64,000 nucleotides of DNA from the NCBI GenBank assembly GCA_963751835.1, contig CAVVWD010000014.1, positions 124,001-188,000 of the forward strand, read 5' to 3'. Both the position numbers and the translations under genes were made by a program. The notes under the pieces are model-generated. The model ran no database searches, was not told the DNA's origin, and saw only the letters and a program-made list of their open reading frames with translations. Shown piece by piece: positions 54,528-62,701 of this stretch (within the stretch, counting starts at the first letter, position 1; each line of letters begins with the position of its first letter). This DNA is from JACVRW01 sp963751835. Lineage in GTDB: Bacteria; Actinomycetota; Thermoleophilia; Solirubrobacterales; Thermoleophilaceae.

Positions 54528-55255
54528 CACACGTGCTCGAGGCGCGAAGCCTCGCGAAGACCTACGACACCGGCGGCGCGAAGGTCTTGGCCCTCCGCGG
54601 CGTCGACCTCGCGATTGCACGGGGCGAGTTCGTCGCGATCATGGGGCCGAGCGGGTGCGGCAAGTCGACCCTGCTCAACCTGCTCGCCGGCCTCGATCGT
54701 CCGACCGCGGGGCAGGTCTGGCTCGACGGCGAACGGATCGACCAGCTGAGCGAGACCGAGCTCGCGCGGTTGCGTCGCCGGCACATCGGGGTCGTGTTCC
54801 AGTTCTTCAACCTGATGCCCACGCTGTCGGCAGTCGAGAACGTCGAGCTGCCGCTGCTGCTGGTCGGCCGGCGCCGGAAGGATGCCCGGCGATCCGCGAA
54901 CGAGCTGCTGAGCGAGCTTGGCATCGGTGACAAGCACGCCGCCGCTCCGGTCCAGCTCTCGGGCGGGCAGCAGCAGCGCGTCGCGCTCGCACGAGCGCTC
55001 GCGAACACTCCGGACATCGTGCTCGGCGACGAGCCGACGGGGAACCTCGACTCTGCGGCGACCCGCGAGGTGCTCGGGCTTCTGCGTGCCGCCCGCGACC
55101 GCGGTCAGACGGTGCTGCTCGTGACCCATGACGCGCGCGTCGCCGCGGCGGCGGATCGGGTGATCACGCTCCGCGATGGACTCGTGTCCGACGAGACCGA
55201 GCTGCAGGCTGCGCGCCCGGTCGCGCTTCCCTTCGAGAGCGACGGGCGGACATGA
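54524..55255 (+). CDS. ABC transporter ATP-binding protein (MacB/LolD type)
   Basis: 243 residues from ATG 54524 (ATGA overlap with the PadR gene; GGAGG seven bases before). Walker A IMGPSGCGKSTLL, Q-loop GVVFQFFNLM, signature QLSGGQQQRVALARAL, Walker B DIVLGDEPTGNLDS, H-loop LLVTHDARV. Partner of the FtsX-type permease that starts in its stop codon. A paralogue of the ATPase at 7185. Confidence 0.95.
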   Translation: MTHVLEARSLAKTYDTGGAKVLALRGVDLAIARGEFVAIMGPSGCGKSTLLNLLAGLDRPTAGQVWLDGERIDQLSETELARLRRRHIGVVFQFFNLMPTLSAVENVELPLLLVGRRRKDARRSANELLSELGIGDKHAAAPVQLSGGQQQRVALARALANTPDIVLGDEPTGNLDSAATREVLGLLRAARDRGQTVLLVTHDARVAAAADRVITLRDGLVSDETELQAARPVALPFESDGRT

Positions 55256-57007
55256 CCGCGACGCTGATCAGGCTCGCGTTCGCGGGTATCCGCTCACGCC
55301 TGCTAGCGAGCGTGCTCACGCTTCTGCTCTCGAGCGCCGCGGCCGCAACCATCGTGCTCGCTCTGGAGGTGGGCGCGACCGCGCGCGATCCCTGGCAGCG
55401 GACATTCGAGGCGGCCAACGGCGCACACGTGCTCGCGAACGTGCCCTCGCAAGCCGACGCCCGCGCGATCGCGGCGCTCCCCGGCGTCGCCGAGCGTGAC
55501 GCACCCGTCCCGATCGCGGCCGCGAGCGTCGCGCGACGCGGCGGCACGGACCGGTTGCTGCTCGCCGGACTCCCTGCCCGTCCACGGGTCAACACGCCGG
55601 TGCGCGACCGCCGGCTCGGGGCTGCGTGAGGACGGCATCGTGCTCGAGCGCAGCTTCGCCGACGCCCTCGGACTCGAGGTCGGAACGCCGCTCCGGCTCG
55701 CGGCCGCGGGCGGTCCGATCGAGCTGCCCATCCTCGGCACGGCGATCTCCCCCAGTCAGCCGCGCTACCCGCGCAGCAACCCGGGCCTCGCCTGGGTCAC
55801 GCGCACCACACTCGAGCGGATCGAGCCCGATCGCAGCCGCTGGAGCTGGAACCAGGCGATCCGCCTGACGGGCGCCGCCGCGGCGCCCGCCTTCGCCGCG
55901 CGCGCCGCGGCATCCTTGCCGCCAGGCGCCGCGTCCGTTGTCACCTGGGAGGACCAGCGGGCGGAAGCGCTGCGCGACGCGCAGCCGATCGGGATCATCC
56001 TGACGACCTACACGATCGTGCTGCTGGTCGTGGTATTCGCGGTCGTGGCGATCCTCGTCGGCGCCCGTGCGAGCGCGCAGCACCGCGAGATCGGGCTGCT
56101 GAAGGCCGTCGGCCTCACGCCGCGTCAGGTCACCGCCGTGTTCGCGCTGGAGTCCGCTGCGCTGGGTCTGATCGCCGTGGTCATCGGCTTCGCGATCGGG
56201 GCCCTGCTCGCGCCGCGGCTCGCCGCCCCTGCCGCCGAGACGATGCTCGGCTCGCCGACGACCGCGGCGAACCCATGGCACCTCCTCATCGCCGGCATCC
56301 CCGTCCTGCTCGTGCTCATCGGCAGCGCGCGCTCGTCGACCCGGCGCGCCACCCGCTTCAGCGCCCTGCAAGCGATCCAGGCCGGCACCCCAGCGCCCGC
56401 CCCGCGATCGCGTCTCGTGCGGACCATCGCCCGCGCCTCCTTGCCCATACCGCTCGCCATCGGCCTCAAGGACCTCGTCGCCCGACGCCACCGGGCCATC
56501 CGGCTTGCCGGCGCGATCGCCGTCACCGGTGCGGCGATCGTCTTCGCGCTCTCGATGAAAGCCTCGCTCGATGCCCAACCGAGCGGCGAGATCAGCGACG
56601 TTACCGACGAGCTCCCTGTGCTCGTCTACACCCTCGATGCCGTGCTCCTCCTGATAACCGCGACGACCCTCGTCGCGATCGCGCTGCTGTCCGTCCGCGA
56701 GCGCATCCGCGATTACGGCGTTCTCAAGGCCATCGGCCTCACCCCCAGAGAGATCGCCTCAAGCGTCGTCAGCGCCCACGCCGCCGTGGCGCTGCTCGCC
56801 GCGCTCCTCTCGATTCCGGTGGGTATCGGCCTCTACGTCACCGTCTTCGGAATCGCCGGCGGAAGCGCCGAAGACCGCGTGATCGCCCCGTGGTGGTGGC
56901 TCGCGCTCGTCCCGATCGGGACCGTGCTGTTGGTCGTCGCTGCCACTAGCCTCCCGGCCCGCCTCGCGACGCGAATCCCCACCGCCGACGCCCTCCGCTA
57001 CGAATGA
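55252..57007 (+). CDS. FtsX/MacB-type permease (one frameshift)
   Basis: About 584 residues if one base is removed near 55615, where a run of four G follows CTC; the frame changes from NTPVRDRRLG to LREDGIVLERSFADALGL there. The total length is 3n+1, fitting a single extra base. N-terminal helix FAGIRSRLLASVLTLLLSSA, a MacB-like extracellular part, two FtsX domains (SAQHREIGLLKAVGLTPRQV; RERIRDYGVLKAIGLTPREI) and an end ATRIPTADALRYE. Forms an efflux or lipid-handling transporter with the ATPase. Confidence 0.9.
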
Positions 57008-57041
57008 CGACAAGCCTCGCAGCGCGAGCCGATCGCGAGCG

Positions 57042-58010
57042 CTAGCTGTAGGAACCGACCAGGTTGTTCCCGTGCTGGAGCGCGTTGAGGCGGTCCAGGG
57101 GAGCTTGGTGGCCGAGGGAGCCGTGTGGTCGGCGGCGATTGTAGAAGTCGAGCCAGCCGGAGAGGGCTGCGGCGCGTTCGGCGGAGGAGCGGTAGATGGC
57201 GGCGTAGGCCCAGCCGGCGAGCAGGGTTCGGATGAACCTTTCGGCCTTGCCGTTGGTGCGCGGCCGGTAGGGGCGGGTGCGTAGGTGCTTGATGCGCAGC
57301 GCCCTGCAGGCGGCGGCGTGGGCGATCGAGAGGTAGCCGGGGCCGTTGTCGGTCATCACGCGCTCGACCCGGATCCCGTGGGCGCGGTAGAAGGCGAGCG
57401 CCCGACGCAGGAACCCCACGCACGTCTTCGCCTTCTCGTCGCCCAGCACCTCGACGTAGGCGAGCCGGGTGGCGTCATCGATGCAGATGTGCACGAACTC
57501 CCAGCCCGCGCCGCGCGAGCGCCGGCCGGGGCCCCTGTTGCCGGTGGCGCGGTGGCCGGCGCCTCGGTGGCCGATGCGGCCGAGCTTCTTGACGTCGATG
57601 TGCAGCAGCTCGCCGGCACGGCCGCGCTCGTAGCGATTGGGCGGCTCCGGCGGCTCCAGGCGCGAGAGCCTGCCGAGCCCTGTCCGGGTCAGGATGCCCT
57701 GCACCGTCGAGAGCGCCATCCCGAGCGCCGCGGCGATCTCCGCGCCCGTCAGGCGCACCCGCCGCAGCGCGGCGATCGCCTCGACCCGGTCCTCGGGCGT
57801 CGCGCCCGCCTGGCGCTTGGGTGCCGAGCGGCGGTCGGCGAGACCGGCCTCGCCCTCCTCGCGGTAGCGCCGCACCCACTTGCTGGCCGTGCGCTCGCTC
57901 ACCTCGGCGGCCTCGGCCGCCTCGCTGAGCGACCAGCCCTCCTCGACGACCCGCCTGGCAAGCCGCAGCCGCTGCTTCGGTGTCAGGGCCGCGTTACCGT
58001 GGAGCTTCAT
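57042..58010 (-). CDS. IS481-family transposase
   Basis: 322 residues from ATG 58010 with GGAGGT ahead. N-terminal helix-turn-helix: RLARRVVEEGWSLSEAAEAA and SERTASKWVRRYREEGEAGL. The DDE integrase core: Asp in ELLHIDVKKLGRIG, Asp in VERVMTDNGPGYLS, Glu in NGKAERFIRTLLAGW, then WLDFYNRRRPHGSLGHQAPL. The reading frame ends NNLVGSYS and the TAG stop is formed by the CTAG target copy outside the inverted repeat. Apparently intact and potentially active. Confidence 0.95.
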   Translation of the reverse strand: MKLHGNAALTPKQRLRLARRVVEEGWSLSEAAEAAEVSERTASKWVRRYREEGEAGLADRRSAPKRQAGATPEDRVEAIAALRRVRLTGAEIAAALGMALSTVQGILTRTGLGRLSRLEPPEPPNRYERGRAGELLHIDVKKLGRIGHRGAGHRATGNRGPGRRSRGAGWEFVHICIDDATRLAYVEVLGDEKAKTCVGFLRRALAFYRAHGIRVERVMTDNGPGYLSIAHAAACRALRIKHLRTRPYRPRTNGKAERFIRTLLAGWAYAAIYRSSAERAAALSGWLDFYNRRRPHGSLGHQAPLDRLNALQHGNNLVGSYS

Positions 58011-58094
58011 CCGGTGACCTCCTTGGGTCTGGGTGGCTTCGACACCCCCAGCCTCCAAGGAGGCCCGGATGAACAACGTGGTCAGGTTCTACAG
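57046..58094 (-). mobile_element. IS481-type insertion sequence
   Basis: 1049 bp. Terminal inverted repeats of about 24 bases: CTGTAGGAACCGACCAGGTT at 57046 onward, and on the other strand at the right end CTGTAGAACCTGACCACGTT (ending at 58094). A CTAG directly flanks each end (57042-57045 and 58095-58098), a 4-bp target duplication; IS481 is known to favour CTAG targets. One transposase gene fills the element. It landed directly beside repeat copy C and 34 bases behind the FtsX gene. Confidence 0.9.
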
Positions 58095-58098
58095 CTAG

Positions 58099-58442
58099 AC
58101 CGCCTTCCCTTGGATGGTGGCGCCGGGTCGGTCTCGCGTATGGGGCTGGGGAAGGGGGGTTGGGCTCGACGGCCGCGGCTGGCCCAGGCGTGATCGAAGA
58201 TCGTTCGGCCGCCGTGCGGCGGAAATTCGAGCAATCCTGGATCGACCCCCCATACGGTGGTCAATGCAGGACAGGTGGCGCCAGATCCCGAGTTGGCTTT
58301 GCCCGATGCCGATAAAGATTCGGGAAGATCAAAGGTGAGCCGAAGCTTGTTTGCCGTAAAGGTCGCAGCGGCCGCCGTCCACGACCCCTTCCCCAGCCCT
58401 GGCCCGGCCGGCGGAGATCGAAGCGAACGGGACCACCGCCCA
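58099..58442 (+). repeat. Intergenic repeat element, copy C
   Basis: About 344 bp starting at the base after the IS target duplication. Shared blocks with A and B: GCGCCGGGTCGGTCTCGCGT and GGGCTGGGGAAGG near the left, GCGTGATCGAAGATCGTTCG in the middle, GATAAAGATTCGGGAAGATC, then an inverted end block with CCCCTTCCCCAGCCCTGG and GGCCGGCGGAGATCGAAGCG. Both ends seen in copy B are present. No clear flanking direct repeat was found. Contains no convincing gene. Confidence 0.7.
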
Positions 58443-58527
58443 GACCCCGACGCCGGTCACGACGGCCGTGGCAAGAGCATTGCGTCCGCTCAGTCCGCCA
58501 GGCGCGCCGGAACCGTCACAACGCGGT

Positions 58528-58812
58528 CGATGGTCGCGCCTGCGTACCAGGCCGGCAGCTGGTCGTCCGGCGGTCATGTGGTCCCGAGCTGCACGATCAT
58601 CACCTGCGCGGCCAACGAGCTGGCCCCCCCCGATCCACGACCGCATGCCGGTCGTCCTCGCCGGCCGCGAGGCATGGCACGCCCGGCCGGACCCCTCCCT
58701 CGACAGCTCTGCCGCACGCGAGCTGCTCTCGCCACTCTCCGCCGCACGAAATGGTCGTGCAGCCGGCGAGCCCCGTGGTCAACCCGACCCGTAACGACGG
58801 GCCGAGCTGTCT
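58528..58812 (+). pseudogene. SRAP (YedK/HMCES-like) C-terminal remnant
   Basis: Three plus-strand pieces in different frames spell the second half of an SOS-response-associated peptidase: QAGSWSSGGHVVPSCTIITC, then PIHDRMPVVLAGREAWHARP with ARELLSPLSAAR, then MVVQPASPVVNPTRNDGP. PIHDRMPVVL and the closing NPTRNDGP are family hallmarks. The N-terminal half with the catalytic Cys-2 is missing. It directly follows repeat copy C, which may mark the break. Confidence 0.6.
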
Positions 58813-58869
58813 GCTCCTTCCGGGAGGCCGATCTGTGGGCGGTGCTGCCCCGCACCGGGCCTCAGCGGA

Positions 58870-61800
58870 TCAGGCGCCGCGGGATCTCCTCCACCCGATC
58901 GACGACCGCTCCCTGGAGATGACTCGAAGGCCGGCCCCCGGCGGGGTCGAGCCAGTGATCCGCAGGATAGGCACCGTGGCCGGCGTGACGTCGCCGTTGC
59001 GGTCGAAGCGGAAGCTGCCAAGGAGGCCGTCGCGGACGCGGCTCGCCTTGAGCTCCTCGAGCACCGAGGCACGAGTTCCGTCCGAGCGCGCGATGGCCTG
59101 GAGCACCAGCTCGGCCGTCTGCGCCGCCTCCAGCACGAAGCCCCCTTCGGTGTCCCCCGGGCCGAACTCGTCCAGGAAGCGCTGGGCGGCGGGGGACAGC
59201 TCGAGCTCCGCGCGAGGGAGGTCGAGGTGGCCACGTACAGCCCGCGCGCCGCGGGCCCGACCTGCTCGAGCACGTCCGGAACGCCGTCTGCGAAGTAGTG
59301 GCCGGCCAGGATCGGCACCCGCCGCCCGAGCCTGGCGCGGAGCGCTCTCAGCAGCCGGTCGCCGCCGAAGTAGGGGTCGGCGCCGAGCACGACCGCCTGC
59401 GCCCCGGAGCGCGCCACCCGCTCCGCGAGCGCGTCGTAGCTCTTCGCCTCGGGGTCGAACGCCGCCGAGCCGGCGATGCGGACCCCGAGCCGCCGCGCGG
59501 CCGTGCTGGAACGGGTCGGCCAGCAGGTCCTTCCAGAAGCCTCCGCGCTCGTGGACCACGTAGACCCGCCTCAGACCCGAGCTGCTTCGCCAGCATGGCC
59601 TGGGCGACGCCCTGCAGGTCCTCGCGGGGGCATCACCCGGAGGAAGTTGCGCACGCCGGTCGGGTAGTACGACCTGCGGCTCGCCCGCGGTAGCCGCCCG
59701 TGCTGGGCGAGCCGGCCGCCGCGGGTCAGCCCGGGATGGGTGCTCGATGGGGCTGATGATCGCCAGCGGCCCGCCGGGGGCTCGGTTCATGATCGGGATC
59801 TCGACCTGGCCGCAGAAGGAGTACCAGGGGCCGATCACCGCCACGAGCTGCTCGGCGTGTGCGTAGGCGGACGCGTTCGCGGCGCACTTGCGGAACTCGA
59901 AGCCGCCGGTCTGCGGCGGTGGAGACGTCGCACGACCGGTAGCCGACGGTGTACTCGCCCGCCCGGAAGCCGCGCCGCTCGAGCGCGTACCGGATCGCGC
60001 TCTGCCATCGCGCGCGGGCCGGCGCTGTCGGAGCCCTGGAGCGGGAGGTCCGAGGCGATCAGGACGTCCGGGCTTCCGCCGCCGGACGACGACCTCGCCG
60101 CAGGCGGACGCCGTGAGGGCGCCCTCGGTCGTCCCTCCCGCCACGCTGACCCAAGCGGCGCCCGCGCCGGCCGCGATGGCCTGCGGAGCGCCGATCGAGG
60201 TCCTCGCGGTGACGCTGTTCGTGCCGGGATCTATCCGGGCGACTGTGCCGTCCACGTAGTTGCCAGTCCACGCCGCCCCGTCGCCGAAGGCCACGAAGCT
60301 CGCCCCGACGCCCGACGTCGATCGTCCTCCTGATCGGCTGCCGGCCCGGGCTCGATCCGCCACAGGAGGCCCGGTTCCGTCTCCAGCACCCACACCGACC
60401 CGGCGCCGACGGCCACGCCGTCCGTTGCGTCGTTGCCAACGCGAATCGTCCGCGCAACCCGGTTCGTGCGCGGATCGATCCGCGTGACGGCCGGCGGACC
60501 CTCCTCGCCGAGCGGACCCTCCTCGCGGAGGTACCAGACCCCCTCCTCGCCGGCCGCGATCGTCCACGCGCGGAATTTCTCTTCGATCGTCGCGACGAGC
60601 CGTCCGCTCTCGGGATCGATGCGCGCCACGCTGCCGTCGGGGTTGATCGCCCAGACCGCGCCGGCGCCCACCGCGAGCCGGGGGACGCCCGCGACGGGGT
60701 AGACCCCTCCGCTGCCCCGTAGCGGCACGGTTCGCGTGATCCGGCCCGAGTCGGGATCATCCGCGAGATGCTGACCGTGGTGTTCGTCTCGCCCCGCCCC
60801 CCGGCGTTCCCGATCCAGACCGCGCCCTCGCCGGCTGCGAGCTCGCTCGGCACGCCGCGGGTCTCGAACGTCTCGGTGACCTCCTTCGTCTCCGGGTCGA
60901 TGCGCGAGACGGTCTGGTCCTCGTTGTTCAGCGCCCAGACCGCGCCCTCGCCCACCGCGACGTTGCCCGGGGCGCGTCGCGTGACTCGGTGAACGCGGCG
61001 ACGCTTCCGTCCGCCGGGTCGATCGCGGCGATCCCGTTTCCGATCGGCTCGGTGCCGGTGTCGTCGCCGCCGGTGAGGGCGACGATCACCAGCGGCGATG
61101 ACCCCGGCCAGCAGGAACAGCCCGGCGGCGAGGATTGCCGGTCCCCGCCGAAGCAGCCCGCGCGGCAAGAGCTGCCGGCGCGCGGCCCGAGGAGCCCCGA
61201 GTCCCAGCGCGTTCGCCGCCGCATCGATCAGCTCGGTGCAGCTGCCATACCGGTCCTCCCGGTCCTTGGCGAGCGCCTTGCGGAGCACCGGGTCGAGTCG
61301 CGGGTGCCCGCGCAGCGGGCGCGGGATGCTCCTGCATGTGCGCCCACAGGATCTCGGCCTCGGTCGGGCGCCGGAACGGCGGCGCGCCGGCCAGGCACTC
61401 GTACAGCACGCAGCCCAGCGCGTAGACATCGGCGCGGCCGTCGACCGGGTCGCCGCGGATCTGCTCGGGCGCCAGGTAGTCGAGCGTGCCGACCACGCGG
61501 CCCGTGTCGGTCGAGTCTCCACCGAGCTGCTTGGTGATGCCGAAGTCGGTCAGGTAGGCATGCCCGTCCTCGTCCAGCAGCACGTTCGCGGGCTTAACGT
61601 CGCGATGCACCAGCGCGCGCCGGTGGGCGGCGTCGAGCGCGTCCGCGACGTCGGCCAGCAGCGCCAGCGTCCGCTCCGGCGGGAGCTTCCCCTCGCGCTC
61701 GAGGATCGTTCGCAGGTCGCTGCCCTCGACGAACCGCATCGCCAGGTAGAGCTGGCCGTCGTGCTCGCCCGCCTCGTAGATCGGGATCACGTGCGGATGG

Positions 61801-62009
61801 TCGAGCGACGCCGCCAGCCGCGGCTCGCGCAGGAAGCGCTCCCGGAAGCGCTCGTCCTCGGCCAGCTCCGGAGCGACCAGCTTCAGCGCGACCGGCCGGT
61901 CCAGCGACAGGTCCGTCGCCCTGTACACGACACCCATCCCGCCGCGCCCGACCAGCTCCTCAACGCGGTAGCCCGCGAAGATCATGCCGCGGCTCAAAGC
62001 TGCCTTCAT
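58870..62009 (-). CDS. Membrane Ser/Thr kinase fused to beta-propeller and periplasmic-binding domain (frameshifted)
   Basis: The start at 62009 gives a PknB-type kinase: VGRGGMGVVYRATDLSLDRP, VALKLV (Lys), HRDVKPANVLLDEDG (catalytic loop), TDFGIT (DFG), GTLDYLAPEQ. After a membrane helix (AILAAGLFLLAGVI) a Vgb/YncE-like propeller follows, with blades such as VAVGEGAVWALNNEDQ, LAVGAGAVWAINPDGSVA and IAAGEEGVWYLREEG. The last part is a type I periplasmic-binding fold like branched-chain amino-acid receptors (EQLVAVIGPWYSFCGQVEIP; SGAQAVVLGADPYFGGDRLL; FLDEFGPGDTEGGF). At least eight frame changes occur. Intact length would be about 1045 residues. A transmembrane sensor kinase with an outside ligand domain. 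Confidence 0.75.
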
Positions 62010-62054
62010 GCTGCGCTCCCCAAGGGGGCCGAGTCCATGAACGACCGTACCATG

Positions 62055-62086
62055 CGAGGGGCGGCGCCACCGGGCGCCGCCCCTCG
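62055..62086. terminator. Perfect 14-bp hairpin terminator
   Basis: CGAGGGGCGGCGCC pairs with GGCGCCGCCCCTCG around ACCG, between the stop at 62113 and the kinase start at 62009. It separates the tail-anchored protein gene from the kinase gene on the same strand. Confidence 0.75.
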
Positions 62087-62112
62087 TGGGCAGACGGGGT
62101 CGCGCGGGTGGC

Positions 62113-62589
62113 TCAGTGAGCCGCCACCCCAGCGCTCCGGCCGCGCCTGCGCCCGGTCAGCATCAGCGCCGATCCGGCCGCGATGCTCATGAGCGCCAGC
62201 ATGCCGGCCGCGCCGATGCCTGCGTCGGCCCAGTCGAAGCCGCCTGAGGGCCCGCGGACCGCGACGACAGGGGAAGCCGCCCTTATCTCGCCGATGATCC
62301 GATTCACCATCTGCTGGACCTCGGGGGACTCGACCAGCCTGCGCTCCGAGTCCGTGTAGATGCCGGGCGTTGCCGCGTGCGTGACTGGCGCGGACGGCAG
62401 GTCCCGTGCGGCGTCGGCCGCGTCGGGCGAGCCGTAGTCCCGCTCGAGCACATACGGGCCGCTCTTGGACTCGTCGCCGTGGGCGGCGGCTGTGCCGGAA
62501 TGCATGTCCTCATACGTGGCGGCGGACGCCGGCGTGGCGCACACAGCCAGGAGGGCCGCGGTGGTGAGGATGTGGCTACGTCGAAGCAT
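62113..62589 (-). CDS. Small secreted protein with C-terminal membrane tail
   Basis: 158 residues, GAAGGAGGAG before the ATG. Signal peptide (MLRRSHILTTAALLAVCATP), a polar middle (ERRLVESPEVQQMVNRIIGE), then GGFDWADAGIGAAG, a hydrophobic segment of about 18 residues and GRRRGRS. No named family. The tail matches that of the protein at 8103-8507 in pattern and spacing. It lies between a BTAD regulator and a sensor kinase with an outside domain. Confidence 0.75.
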   Translation of the reverse strand: MLRRSHILTTAALLAVCATPASAATYEDMHSGTAAAHGDESKSGPYVLERDYGSPDAADAARDLPSAPVTHAATPGIYTDSERRLVESPEVQQMVNRIIGEIRAASPVVAVRGPSGGFDWADAGIGAAGMLALMSIAAGSALMLTGRRRGRSAGVAAH

Positions 62590-62701
62590 GTCTCCTCCTT
62601 CAGGGCCGGCCGCCTCATGCGGCCGGATTCGCGGACCAGCTTCCGCCCTGCCGGTTGCAGCGCGGGTAGGTGCCGGGTAGACGCCGGTAAACGGCGTCCG
62701 G

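Noticed and set aside
57285..58193. Long plus-strand open frame opposite the IS transposase
   Set aside because: It is the complement of a well-supported DDE transposase and continues into repeat C; typical high-GC shadow.
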